Positions 9,101 through 19,900 of a stretch of 64,000 nt of DNA are shown here, one piece after another. The position numbers and the translations under genes are program-made. Source of the stretch: Mesorhabditis belari (lineage: Eukaryota > Nematoda > Chromadorea > Rhabditida > Rhabditidae); assembly GCA_958450365.1 (NCBI GenBank), contig CAUEEP010000871.1, positions 1 through 64,000 of the forward strand. Direction: 5' to 3'. Below the pieces are notes generated by a model, which saw only the letters and a program-made list of their open reading frames with translations, was not told the DNA's origin and made no database searches. Numbering within the stretch: position 1 is the stretch's first letter; each line of letters begins with the position of its first letter.

Positions 9101-12072
9101 TTTGGTTGGAAAGAAAGTTCTCGGAAGAAGTTTGACTAGAATTTCTTAAAAACGAATCCACGAATGCTCACATACTTTATAGTTACTTTATAGTTACTTC
9201 AGTACATCAAACAAAGTGGTATTAGGTCGGAAAGAAAGTTCTCGGAAAAAGTTTGACTGGAATTTCTTGAAAACCAACCCATCAATTCTTCCCCTGATTT
9301 TTTGATAAACTTGACTCTATTTCAAAAAGTTTTTGACAAAAAAAATCAGATTTCTTCAACTAAAGTGACTTGGTCACTTTTTGAGCGACCAGCCTTTAGA
9401 CAAGTTTTTAATGGGCTAATGGATAGGCAATGGGCCCCATTCAAAACCTGAGATGAAGTATTTAAAACAGGGAAAATTTGTGATCAAGGCAAATTTGATC
9501 TGATTCTTTCACTTTTCAGAATCACCTATTTAAGAAAACACTCAGTGCCGAGAAGATGACACCCAAATTATTCTTGCAAAAGCTTCTCAGTTAAAAATTT
9601 TTGGCCAAAAATAGAGCGTATTGCTCATTGCTCATTTATAGCTAGTTTTACCTCATAAGGAATCGTTTTTCTGGTGCAAAAAGTGAGCTGAATTTAAGCT
9701 GGAAAAGGAATCATTTTCCAAAAATCTTGAATTTCTCTAGAACTTTCTTTCCAATCTAATATTGTGTTTCGCCGTCCGAATTATTCGGTTCACTTTTGTC
9801 GTAGCCCGAACATTGAGGTGTTTCGATGAAATGGTTAAAATCGGGTTTTCTCAAAGTTTGATCAAAGAATCTCTCTGATGTGAAATCGGGAAATCTCTCG
9901 ATAATACTTCGCAATAGATGCTCCGATTCATCTCTCATGAAATGATTAAGGGAAAGCTGCACTCATTCTTTTTTACGAGTAATTTCTTGGAGTTGACTCG
10001 TAAATAATAGAAGAAAATGTTCTTGAATTGGTGGATTCGTTTTTAAGGAATTTGAGTGAAACTTTTTCCGAGAACTTTTTTTCCAACTTAATAGTTAAAT
10101 TCAATACACAAGAGTGACGTTTCGTGCAAATCTCAAAGTTAAAATCTTTTTCTGGACATTTCTGAACAAAAAAGTGTTATCTATCTGAACCCTAAAGCTC
10201 CCATTCTACCTAAAAAGAAATTTCAAAAAGTCTCGATTTCAGCGGATCAAGGCGATGGTCTTCTATGAGAATTTTTACGGTAACTTTCTTTTAAATTACA
10301 TTAACTTTATGCAGTTAGGGTAGGTTAAATTTGAAACAATGCAAATTTACACATTGATCCTCAAAGCTTTTCGTTGCACATGGGCGCGGTGGCAGCTCTG
10401 GAGCCTGAAAAGATCGAGGAAAATATTTCGATTGAAATCTTTCTAGACAATAGTACAGTTGAACACTTTTAAATTCGACATAAATACAAAAGAACTCACC
10501 GAATCGAGGCTAATCGTGCCCAGACTCGCCTGACTGGGGTTTATTCTCTGAAATTTTATCGTTTACAATCAATTCTTTATGAAATTCTTTGAAATCCGGG
10601 TTTCATTTACGAAAATGAATATCGTAAATATGGATATTTTCGTAAATATGGAAATCACCCAATTCTGAGCTCATAAATCCGAAAACTAATCATTTTGACA
10701 GTTCGCAGATGTTGAAAATCTTCAAAACGAGTTCGTCGAAAACTTTAAAAACTTAGTATCACTAATTTTTGAGAGAATTTCAAGCAATCACAATTCTCAT
10801 AATAATATTGACAAACCCGAATTCTTGGACCGAAATTCGGTGGCCATAGATTGTCATAGGTGTCGCGTGAGTGCTCCGGTCGGTCAAGTGGACGCTTTTT
10901 CAATTCACCGAACACTTCTACAAGGGAAATTTTTTTTAAAACTCATTATGGCAATACTAACTTTGATTGCTGTAAAGCTAAAGAATCCTAGTTTTGAATT
11001 TTGGCTCGTAAAATTCTGGAGTTTGATTTCTGAAAGCAAATGTTTGATTTCTGGAAGCCAGCTAGCTCATTTCAATTCCATTCAATTTCAAAAGGAATAC
11101 CTAGTAATTTATTGGAGATAATGATCAAAATTTTGTGAACGATTTACCATTTTAATGGCTATAAATAGAGCGATGATGATATGATTAAAGTTTACAATTC
11201 TTCTATTTTCCTGACAAGCTTGAAACTAAAGAAACTAGCATACAAAGACCAGCAAAGTGTTAAAAGAGTTGGACAAGCCGATCCTTTTATGGCTGCGAAT
11301 AAAAAACATGGTCGGCACCGGGGTTCAAACCCGCCACTTCTCGCTTACCGGGTGAACGCTCTACCAGTTAGCTATAGCTACACGTATCCCATTGAATCCA
11401 GGGTAGAGTCTTACTAAAGAAGTGTGTTTCTCTTTGTGCGGATTTCAAGAATGGCTACATTAAACAATGTCCTTTCGCGTGCTCAAAAAACGCTATAATT
11501 CTTTCTTTCTTCTCTTCTCTTTCTCTTTCTACCATTCATTTGTAAACACAGGAATGGGACGCACTTTCCTTGAGTTTCCCCTTCGTAAGCCCAAAAAGCA
11601 AAAACATTCTTCCGTTGCCGGGAATCGAACCCGGGCCTTATGGGTGAGAGCCATAAATCCTAACCACTAGACCACAATGGAATGATCCGCAGGGTTAGAA
11701 AAGGATACTTGACGGCCCCTGGGAGGGAAACTATCACGTTTTAAGTTTCGAAAAGTGACAGTTTGACTGGAAATGGCTTTGATAAGCAGCGATGTTTTGG
11801 TATCTGCAAAAACAGAAGGGAACGTTTCCAAAAAAAGTCAAATCTCATTGAAAGGAGAGAAAGAGGACACGTTTTAGAAAACAAAAGAATATGCTGAACT
11901 CACCATTATCATCGAGATCATCCTCTTGCAAATTCGAGGTCACATATGTGATGGTGACCTCTCGATGAGCTTCATTGTGTTGTTGTCCGTACCGTTCTCT
12001 ATATTGTGGATCCAATTCGTTATTTGATAAAGTTGGTGGACCGCTTGGCAAAGAGCCGTTGTAAGAAAACAT
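6143..12072 (-). CDS. Multi-pass membrane protein, paralogue B
   Basis: Exons read on the minus strand: 11904-12072, 10500-10547, 10351-10404, 7635-7726, 7072-7200 and a terminal exon at about 6143-6374. Others may be missed. The start ATG at 12072 is two bases after TTTCCAG, a likely trans-splice site. A polar N-terminus ends in an acidic stretch (LQEDDLDDNG). A Pro-rich exon follows (APELPPRPC), then four hydrophobic segments: LFTSLLALVSCTLSVVNL, LAVSMLIFAITLLLLSISGS, FISSVIYFCNLIV and SIVFPLGIMVFHIGLGLL. The C-terminus is basic and Cys-rich (MRKKMKICECCY). It is a tandem paralogue of the gene at 316-3708, with matching exon lengths and phases. The last splice site (TTTGAG) is unusual. The family is unknown; a four-TM topology is inferred. 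Confidence 0.6.
6445..6964 (+). mobile_element. 520-bp internally deleted mariner (MITE), TA target duplication
   Basis: The ends TTGGGTTGGTGAACTGAAAA and TTTTCAATTCACCAACCCAA are inverted and flanked by TA on both sides. The right part still encodes a mariner transposase C-terminus ([18 protein letters not shown]). The centre (about 6488-6758) is itself an inverted repeat starting CAGTTTGAGCACTTTCTTC. A second copy in opposite orientation lies at 19032-19545. This one is in an intron of paralogue B. Confidence 0.85.
7573..7630 (+). repeat. tRNA-like relic
   Basis: AATGGTAGAGCATCTGCTTAG resembles a tRNA A box/D arm and GGATCGAGGGCTCAGACCCC a decayed T arm. No acceptor stem forms. Low confidence. 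Confidence 0.25.
7855..8229. mobile_element. Foldback element, ~150-bp arms
   Basis: The left arm (AGACATGGGCACTACAAATG ... CATGATCTATAGCTCTAAAA) is inverted in the right arm (TTTTAGAGCTATAGATCATG ... TAGTGCCTATGTCTACC). The spacer around 8000-8050 is unrelated. No ORF. Confidence 0.75.
8514..8580 (+). mobile_element. Solo mariner-like left end
   Basis: TTAGGTTGAAAAGAAAGTTC and the following AAAAAGTTTGACTGGAATT match the left end of the element at 9222. The 40 bp of flank before both ends is also the same, so this is a duplicated junction and not an independent insertion. A similar end lies near 9100. Confidence 0.55.
9222..10091. mobile_element. Mariner-like element, internally deleted, 870 bp
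   Basis: The left end TTAGGTCGGAAAGAAAGTTC and the right end GAACTTTTTTTCCAACTTAA are imperfect inverted repeats flanked by TA. A 68-codon minus-strand ORF at 9756-9962 lies inside, but I see no DD34D motif in it. It sits in an intron of paralogue B. Confidence 0.65.
11313..11385 (-). repeat. tRNA-like sequence (pseudo-tRNA)
   Basis: Minus-strand TAACTGGTAGAGCG (A box) and GGCGGGTTTGAACCCC (T arm). The 3' acceptor half GGTGCCGACC has no matching 5' half, so it is a relic or a SINE head. An inverted copy is at 14062-14135. Confidence 0.45.
11610..11681 (-). tRNA. tRNA-Glu (anticodon CTC)
   Basis: 72 nt on the minus strand. Anticodon loop CTCTCAC between ATGG and CCAT, T arm CCGGGTTCGATTCCCGG, D arm GGTCTAGTGGTTAGGATT. 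The acceptor stem TCCATTG/CAACGGA has one A-C mismatch that the copy at 14242 lacks. It is a left-arm member of the palindrome. Confidence 0.85.
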
Positions 12073-12344
12073 TGCTGGAAATTTTGAATGAATAATCATG
12101 CTTTAAAGATTCATAGCTTTGTTTAGAGATAATATTATTGTTAAATTATTACATAATTTTAAAGAGAACACTTTAGGCTTTTAAATAAACCAGTTTAAGC
12201 TTGACTGAACCACCCAATCATCAGAGAATCAAGAGACAAAGCACTAAAATCGGATCGCATTGTTCTCTCGGTTTAGCTATTGTTTAAGTGACATAATAGT
12301 TGAAGAGAATGTAGAATTTGTCTCAAAAAATAAAGCCAAATTTA

Positions 12345-12565
12345 AAGTAAAAGTTTTGTGAACTGAAAAGCAAAATCTTTGAGCATAAAAAAAACTGGCT
12401 TTTTGCGAGAATTCGAGAAATTTCTTTGCCCCCACAAATCCCTCCACAAAGTAGATAAGGATTGTAAAGAGCTCAGAAAATTAGGGCAACTGAAAATTTA
12501 AGCACAAAAATTGCAGAATTTGAGAAAAAAGAGGAATTTGATATTTGTTATTTAATGCAGGAATA
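12345..12565. repeat. Dispersed ~220-bp repeat, copy 1
   Basis: From AAAGTTTTGTGAACTGAAAA through CACAAA...AGTAGA.AAGGATTG to GCAGGAATAG, this matches 53376-53610 in the same orientation. Non-coding, family unknown. Confidence 0.7.
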
Positions 12566-13049
12566 GATCAAAAGTTTCAAAAGCTTAGCTCATTCTCGCT
12601 CGATGATCGGTTTAATTCAAGACTTTGATCGATCATCACTTAAACAATAGCTGAACCGAGAGAACAATGCGATCCGATTTAAGCGCTTTGTCTCTTGATT
12701 CTCTCATGATTGGGTGATTCAATCAAGTTTAATCTGGTTTATTTAAAAGCCTGGAGTATTTTCTTTAAAAATTATGTAATAATTTAACAATAATATTAGC
12801 TCTTCAGTAATTTATAGGGGTTTTATGAACAATTTATTTAATACAGACTTTGAAAAGAGTCAACTCAAACTTATACGCAATAATAAGACAATTATCTACC
12901 CATTGCAAATAGAATTTCCCCAAATCTGTAAAACCGAGCCAAAAAAATCGTTTAGATTCGGCTTAGCTCTCGATTTTCATTTGAAAATTTACAAAACGCA
13001 AAACTCGGAGCGTCACTCCTTGTTTCTCAATTTGATGACAGGGATTCGA

Positions 13050-13160
13050 AAAATCGAACGGATCGAACGGACGGAAAAATCGAACGGAAAAATCGAACGG
13101 AAAATCGAACGGATCGAACGGATCGAACGGACAGAAAAGTCGAATCGAACGGAACGGGAA
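13050..13160. repeat. GATCGAACG / GGAAAAATCGAAC minisatellite
   Basis: Short units (ATCGAACGG, GGATCGAACG, AAAATCGAAC) repeat about ten times. They lie in a 150-codon frame (12825-13277) whose Arg/Glu-rich composition comes from this repeat. Confidence 0.8.
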
Positions 13161-13755
13161 TCGAAGCTTTTTAGCGAGCTAAAAAGCTTAGCTCATTATC
13201 GTTCGATGATCGGTTTAATTCAAGACTTTGATCGATCATGTCTACAATTCGAATCAATGAATCCCATAAAATTGTGAATTGAAGTTCTCTTCAAAACTTT
13301 CTTTCCAGGGTTTTTGTTAAATCTTAAATATCGTTGAGCTAAAGATGGCTTCTTGAGCCGTTGACATCCACGATCGGAGTAATTGATGAGAAAATCACAG
13401 CCATCACAGCTATTTACTCGGATTGAATTTTAAAAGCCTATAGAATCTATTCCGATCCACTCATTCCCGATTCAGCCGGCCGATTCTCATGAGATTTCGA
13501 ATTGAATTGAGAATTTGATCTCGATGATAATGATGAGTTGTGCATATTCTTTTGTTTTCTAAAACCTGTCCTCTTTCTCTCTCTTTTCAATCAGATTTGA
13601 CTTTTTTTGGAAACGTTCCCTTCTGTTTTTGCAGATACCAAAAAATCGCTGCTTATCAAAGCCATTTCCAGTCAAACCGTCACTTTTTGAAACATAAAAA
13701 GTGACAGTTCCCTTCCATTAGCCCTCAAGTATCCTTTTCTAACCCCGCTCATCAT

Positions 13756-13828
13756 TCCGTTCTGGTCTAGTGGTTAGGATTTATGGCTCTCACCCATAAG
13801 GCCCGGGGTTCGATTCCCGGCAACGGAA
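13756..13828 (+). pseudogene. tRNA-Glu (CTC), probable pseudogene
   Basis: Same sequence as the tRNA at 14242, with two lesions: acceptor position 7 is C (TCCGTTC against CAACGGA), and an extra G in the T stem (CCCGGGGTTCGA) makes it 73 nt. It is the right-arm partner of the tRNA at 11610. Confidence 0.7.
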
Positions 13829-14061
13829 GAATGTTTTTGCTTTTTTGGCTTACGAAGGGGGAAACTCAAGGAAAGTGCGTCCCTGTGTTTACAAATGAAT
13901 GGTAGAAAGAGAAAGAGAAGAGAAGAAAGAAAGAACTATAGAAAATGCGCTTTTGAGCACGCGAAAGGACATTGTTTAATGTTGCCATTCTTGAGATCCG
14001 CACAAAGAGAAACACACTTCTTTAGTGAGGCATAAGGCTCTACCCTGGACTCAATGGACGT

Positions 14062-14135
14062 GCAGCTATAGCTTACTGGTAGAGTGTTCACCCAGTAAGC
14101 CGGAGGTGGCGGGTTTGAACCCCGGCGCCGACCAT
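14062..14135 (+). repeat. tRNA-like sequence (pseudo-tRNA), inverted copy
   Basis: Plus-strand copy of the relic at 11313-11385: ACTGGTAGAGTGTTC A box and GGCGGGTTTGAACCCCGG T arm. No 5' acceptor half pairs with GCGCCGACC. Confidence 0.45.
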
Positions 14136-14241
14136 GTTTTTTATTCCCAGCCATAAAAGGATCGGCGTGTCGAACTGTCGAAAAAAGTGACAGTTCCCTC
14201 CCATTAGCCCTCAAGTACCCTTTTCTAACCCTGGTCACCAT

Positions 14242-14313
14242 TCCGTTGTGGTCTAGTGGTTAGGATTTATGGCTCTCACCCATAAGGCCCGGGTTCGATT
14301 CCCGGCAACGGAA
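14242..14313 (+). tRNA. tRNA-Glu (anticodon CTC)
   Basis: 72 nt with a perfect acceptor stem TCCGTTG/CAACGGA and discriminator A. D arm GTCTAGTGGTTAGGA, anticodon loop CTCTCAC, T arm CCGGGTTCGATTCCCGG. It is the best-preserved of the three Glu units. The flank AGAATGTTTTTGCTTTTTTG with its T run is a likely pol III terminator. Confidence 0.93.
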
Positions 14314-14329
14314 GAATGTTTTTGCTTTT

Positions 14330-15760
14330 TTGGCTTACTATTTTTCGATAGGAAAACTCAGAAAAGTGTACCCCATTCTTGTGTTTATAAATGAAATGAA
14401 CTGGGCAATTTTTGCTTCAAACTTCAAACTTCAAACTTAATTGTTTTCAGACTTCAGACTGTCTTCAAACTTCAGACTTAATTATTGCGTACAAGATTTC
14501 ATTGACTCTTTTCGAAGTGTGTATTAAATAAATTGTTCATAAAACCCCTATAAATAACTAAAAAAAACATTCTAATCATTTTTGCAAAAAAAAGCCAAAA
14601 CTTTGGTCGCGAAAGGTTCCGAAGCATAGGCTGCAAAGGCGAGCACAGTATCCACTAGACTGCCAACTCATCTTCAAGTTCCGATGAAGCGAAGGCTTAT
14701 ATCATCTCTCAATTTTCAAACGTGCTTTTACACGGGTTAAGGGGCCCATTGGGCTGATTTTATAACGGCTCTTTCCCTTCTATTTAACCGAATGGTGTAG
14801 TGGTAAGCGTGCGGGCTCTTGACCGCATTTTTGCTTTCGGCCCGCGGGTTTGCATCCGCTTTATGAAAAGCTTTGTGCTTTCTTTCGTAAAACATTTTAA
14901 AAGACTTTTTATGAACTTGAGATGTTTTACCACCACTGTGCTAGCTTTTTTGATTTTTGGAACAACCAAAACCGCAAAAAGAAGACACATCGTCGTGTAT
15001 CTCGATGAAACGTTTTGAACACAATTGACTTGATGGGGAAACCAACTGACTTGACACTTTTGTGTGCTATTGTCACGGTTGAGAAGTACTACCTAAAGAA
15101 AAGAAAGAAATAAAAAGATGACCAAAGAACATTTCATTTTTAACAAGAAGACAAGTTGCTGTCAAAGAGGAGGCTGTTGTGTTCGTCGTTGATTGGTAGT
15201 TTTCGTGAGCAGTTTGAGAGTGGCAAAACTGAATCAAAACGCTTTCTTTTCTGTATTCCTTTAGTTGGATTTTAAGTGGACAAAGTTCAAAACCTAATTA
15301 CTAAATCAAAGGTTTTCTTTTGTTTTCAAAAGTTTTCAAAAAGTTATTTGATTTCGTTTTCCAAACTGAAAAGGATTCTAAAGCTAAAAGGACCTAAAGG
15401 GATTCCGAGAGCGATTCCATTTTTTGAATCGGTCAAAAACAATCAAATGAACAGCTGTTAATACGGGGATTGTCTCTTTCAGTTCAAATGGCTATTTGAG
15501 TGACGAAGTGGGAGCATTTTTAGCCACTTAGAATAGCTACAGTCTAGAATAGCTACAGTCAGAATAGCTACAGTCTCTAAGTTCAAAGAAATCAGCTGAA
15601 TTCAAAGTTATTTTTATCAATCATTGACTCTTTTTTTGGGTTCGATGCTCCAATATTGACAATGCAAAGCTCCTTTCGCCTTTCGATTTCTATTTATTTA
15701 AACGATTTTTCTCACAGGGGCATCTTCCATCAGAGATGAGAGAGCCGGGCAAATGGTCAT
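14330..15760. other. Intergenic; one tRNA-like patch, otherwise nothing recognised
   Basis: Short ORFs on both strands have no recognisable domains. At about 14787-14866, AATGGTGTAGTGGTAAGCGTG and GGGTTTGCATCCGC look like decayed A and B boxes. A triplicated AGAATAGCTACAGTC occurs near 15530-15575. Confidence 0.5.
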
Positions 15761-15764
15761 TTTA

Positions 15765-16655
15765 TTGGGTTGGCCGAGAAGAAGTGAGTCAATTTCACAT
15801 CTATTCAATAAATCCATCTAAATCAATCAAAATCATTTCCATCTTTTTCAATAAACTGTGCCCATTTTACTAGTAGAAGGCGAGTTCTTCTATCGTAAAA
15901 AAATCTTTCGTTTTGAGTCAAAGTAGTTCTGTATCCATTTTTTGGTGTCTTTTTCATCTTCATCTTTCATCTAGGGCATTTTCCATTGATCGAAATAAAT
16001 GGTAATCGGATGGAGCTAAATCTGAGGAATATGGTGTGGGAGAAGTTCCCAGTCCAGATTCTTGGTTGTAGAGCGAGTCAGTTTAGCAGTGTGTCGGCGA
16101 GCATTGCCATGCTGAAATATGGCCTTTTTCCGATTTGTTTTGTCCAAGGCTTAAGTCAGATTCTGCAATTGATTCCTGTATAGTTAAGAGTGAGAGTGTT
16201 TGTTTGCTATGCTATCACTTCCAGCACTTCCAGTAACCAATAACTCCCAATAACAACCTCAACTGAATCTGATATGAGTCAATTCGGATCTGATATCTGA
16301 TAGATCTCTCGGGACGGTTGCTTTCGATCCAAAGATTTCTTCCGATTCTTAAACTTGTAAAACCGTTGATCAAAGGTAGTCCCTCTCCAAGAACCATATA
16401 CTTTTGTTATTTGCTCTAGAGCTAGGCTTGAAGATGAGCATTTAGTGAACCCAAATAGCATAACATGCTGAATATGTTCATTTGGCAAATTTGCACTAAA
16501 AGAAGTAGTTAATAAAGGAATAAGAAAGTGTGCTCAATCAATGAAAGTGAGAAATAAAAGAAATCTGTTGTCTCTTTTAGTGATAAACACTGAGAGCTAA
16601 CTAAAACTTTACGGCAAAACTTCCTTTCTTTCACTTGACTTATTGGTCAACCCAA
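15765..16655 (-). mobile_element. Decayed mariner, 891 bp
   Basis: The left end TTGGGTTGGCCGAGAAG follows TA; the right end TTATTGGTCAACCCAA is followed by TG, a mutated TA. The minus strand retains a transposase N-terminal piece (16279-16488, ..DQRFYKFKNRKKSL..) and a C-terminal piece (about 15985-16140) ending SDLAPSDYHLFRSM with the last catalytic Asp. The two pieces are in different frames and the middle is missing. The ends suit the mariner group with TTGGGTTGGCC termini. Confidence 0.75.
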
Positions 16656-16968
16656 TGATTGCAAATCCCAAAGGACAATCAAGTTTTATCGATAGATTCT
16701 CTTTATCTAAAGTTGGTTATCAATTTGGATTTGGGGTTCAAAGGCTCGAAGTGAATGATCTCGAAGTGAGAAATGGTGGCGAGAATGGACGACGGGAGGC
16801 AAAAGAAAGGGGTAAGTGTTGAAAGGAAATCGACATTTTCTCATTTCGAAATTAAGATTTGTTATTATTAAAGAGAATTTTGCCATTTTGCCAATAGTTA
16901 GAAGTCTAGATGAACCATAGCAATTTCTGAGTTCTTTTTGTTTTCTGATATCCATATCTTCATAAAAA

Positions 16969-19900
16969 ATGAGTGGGCTCGATAAGGATACAGCTGGGAC
17001 TTTGATCACTGTACGTAAACGTAAACGGTGAACTGATTTCTTTACGTAAACGTACAGTTATTTTACGTTTTGTTTGAATGTCTGAGTGTCTGAGTTTCCC
17101 TTTCTCCCATGCAACTCTAAAATTTCAGGTGAACAAGCGAACGATCATCGCAATCTTCTGTTTTCTCATCTCGACCGGTGAACTGATTTCTTTACGAAAA
17201 TATAACTTTTGGATACTCTTCAGTTATTCTCGTCTTGGTGCTCACAAAAGACTCAAAAGACAAAAGACAAAAGACTCAAAAGACTGGGCTGTGAGTTTCT
17301 CTTTTTGGATTTGTGTTTATGTGAGATCTGGCATCAAAACTATTCTCAGTGTCTATATTGAATGATTCTTTTGAAGTACAAAAGTGAAAACTGAAAGCTA
17401 GTAATCACACTTCTGCACAAGATTCGAAATTTGTTCTCTTCCAGCAGCAAATCTTGGCAAATCCCCAATGAGAGCTATCATCCACTCAGCTACTCGATTG
17501 AGCTTTTCGTTTATTTACCCGGCTATGGAAATCATTTCAAAGAAGGGGATAAATTCACAACTCGAGGAAAAGTAGTGATCGATGTACGTGAAGTGAGCAG
17601 CTTAAAAATGAATCAAATGTTCAGCTTCTGGTGAATGAGACAGTCGATGGCATCGAGCTGCATGTCAATGAGCTCGAGATCATCAAGGCCACTTTGAGTC
17701 AATTGCAGAATACGTCATCGGTTTGTATTTGACTCAACTTGTGTAATCTTGGAGACCTTTAAAATTGGCGTTTAGTCGTTGAAGACAATTTCTTGCTGGT
17801 TTCTAGTGCAAGTTTGAATCAATCGCAGTCTGGCTCATCTAGATTATGAACAAACCCATTCAGGACCATTCAGCTCAGCCTCGTCCAATGTCAATGACCT
17901 ACAACGAAACATTGTATCGAGTCGGATTCAGCGATGGGACACCAATCAATCCGGGACGTTACTTCCTTGAGGTTTTTTTCTCAATTAGCCCAACATTCAA
18001 TGGATAAAGATTCGCTATTCGGGAAAGATCAACAATCGTCTCGACGGTCTCTATCGATCGTTGTCTGAAGGGAATAATGGGAAGAAAAAGGAGAAACGAT
18101 ACATAGCTGTCACGCAGAGTCAGGCGACACATGCTCGACAGATTGTCCCTTGTTTTGACGAACCGCGTTTCAAGGTTTGTGCTGGACGAAACTCAACGAA
18201 TTTCAACAGCCAGTTCATTATGTTTTTGTCCACAAGTTAACACAATCCCAACAACGCAACAAGTGGACAAGTTAGTTGGGGAGTTCAAGCTAAGATTAAG
18301 ACTGAATATTAATGACAGTTTTTAAATCTGGTTCTTTATCTTTCTAGATTTCGTTCCTTATTTCTCTAAATTTGGTTCCTTATCTTTCTAAATTTGGTTC
18401 CTTATCACAATTCAACAAAGCTCTCAACAATTCAACAAAGCTAATCTGTAGATTTATGAAACTTCATGCGAATTTTCGGGTGTAGGCAAGTTCAAGCTAA
18501 GATTAAGACTAATTATTAATGACAGATTTTTTGAGAATAAGTGACACATCTCAAATCTCGACATTGTTAACTACCTAATCTTCATAAAAGTATACGTTTT
18601 ATGAACCTCGAACGAGTCGTAGAGTGGCAAATTCAAGATTTAGGCGAGATGGCATCTCGTGATTCATCACCCCCTCAACACCAAAGTCAATTCGAACGTC
18701 GCGATTCGGAAACGAAAAAAGACGTAAGAGCATTTTCGGAGTAGGATTATCAGCATCATCTAAAACATTGCTTTCAGCCTAATCAATGGCCACATCTGGG
18801 AGACATCCGATTTCCATTCGACCCCAAAAATGTCCTCGTATCTGTTGGCTTTAGTTGTGCACAATTGGACACCGAAAAGGGTGATGGCGAGGAACAATAG
18901 GACAATGGTCAACTCAATCTCAATACTCAATAAGAGCTTTTGCTTTCAGATCAGCATCTACGCTCGACCAGAAGCAATAGGCTCGGTGGAGATGGGATTG
19001 GATGTGGCTTTTGAGGTGAGATGGGGAACTATTGGGTTGGTGAATTGAAAACTGCCGGACTTTGAACTAAAATTTATTCAACATAAAAACATTAATTCAT
19101 TCCAAATATTTTCCATTATGATTGACGACTTCTCCCCATTTTACAGGCAATTTGCGGATTCCTCTTTCGTAGTAGGATTTTGGTTTGTGTGTGAGAGAAG
19201 TGTGAGACTCAAAAATGGAGGACTGGAGATGTCCCAGTTTGAGCACTTTCTTCAAAAGAAACCCATTTTGGTGTCAATAGAAAAGTTGTAGAGAATCAAA
19301 AGTTAGGCTTAGAGCCAAATTTCCAAAAAGATACACTTAGTAGTTTCGCTTAAAATGCAAGTTTTGTGAAAATTCGTAAATTTGGCATCCCCTGGAAACC
19401 AGTTTTTGAATCGTTCTGAAAATTTGGAGCTTGATTTTTGATTCTCTACAACTTTTCCATTGACACCAAAATGGGTTTCTTTTGAAGAAAGTGCTCAAAC
19501 TGTCACATATGACAACAGCCGGCAGTTCTCAATTCACCAACCCAATAAATAGTCTTCGGGGTTGATAGATCGCTGGATCGAATTAGATTGAGTTGTACAC
19601 GCTATGCGTTGCATACTATGTACACAACCACAATTTGTTTTCCATTAAACCCAACCAAACACTACAGAACCCTTGAAAAATCGAGTGTGCCTCTCGGTTT
19701 GCCGAAAGTTCAAAAGTTCCTAGGAAATTGTTGGGGTTCTTGGTTTTTCTATGAATTTTGGGTGTTAATATCGTTGAAGGTTTAGTTTCTGAAAGAGTTT
19801 CGATGATCCGACTGATTTAGAGCTTGAAATGCGCAGTGTCAGTAATCAGTAAGCAGTAAGCAGTACGTACACAACCGACAATTTATAGGAGCAATTCAAA

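Larger units (their letters stand above)
11265..14175. repeat. 2.9-kb inverted repeat carrying tRNA units
   Basis: About 600 bp at 11270-11890 is repeated in reverse orientation at 13545-14165. Each arm holds a tRNA-Glu unit, a GAAAGAGAAAGAG-rich stretch, a pseudo-tRNA and the same spacer. A second inverted pair lies inside (about 12117-12295 against 12640-12825). Together they make one imperfect palindrome. Confidence 0.8.

Noticed and set aside
12825..13277. 150-codon plus ORF as a protein gene
   Set aside because: Its Arg/Glu/Ile-rich part comes from the GATCGAACG minisatellite, and it lies inside the tRNA palindrome.
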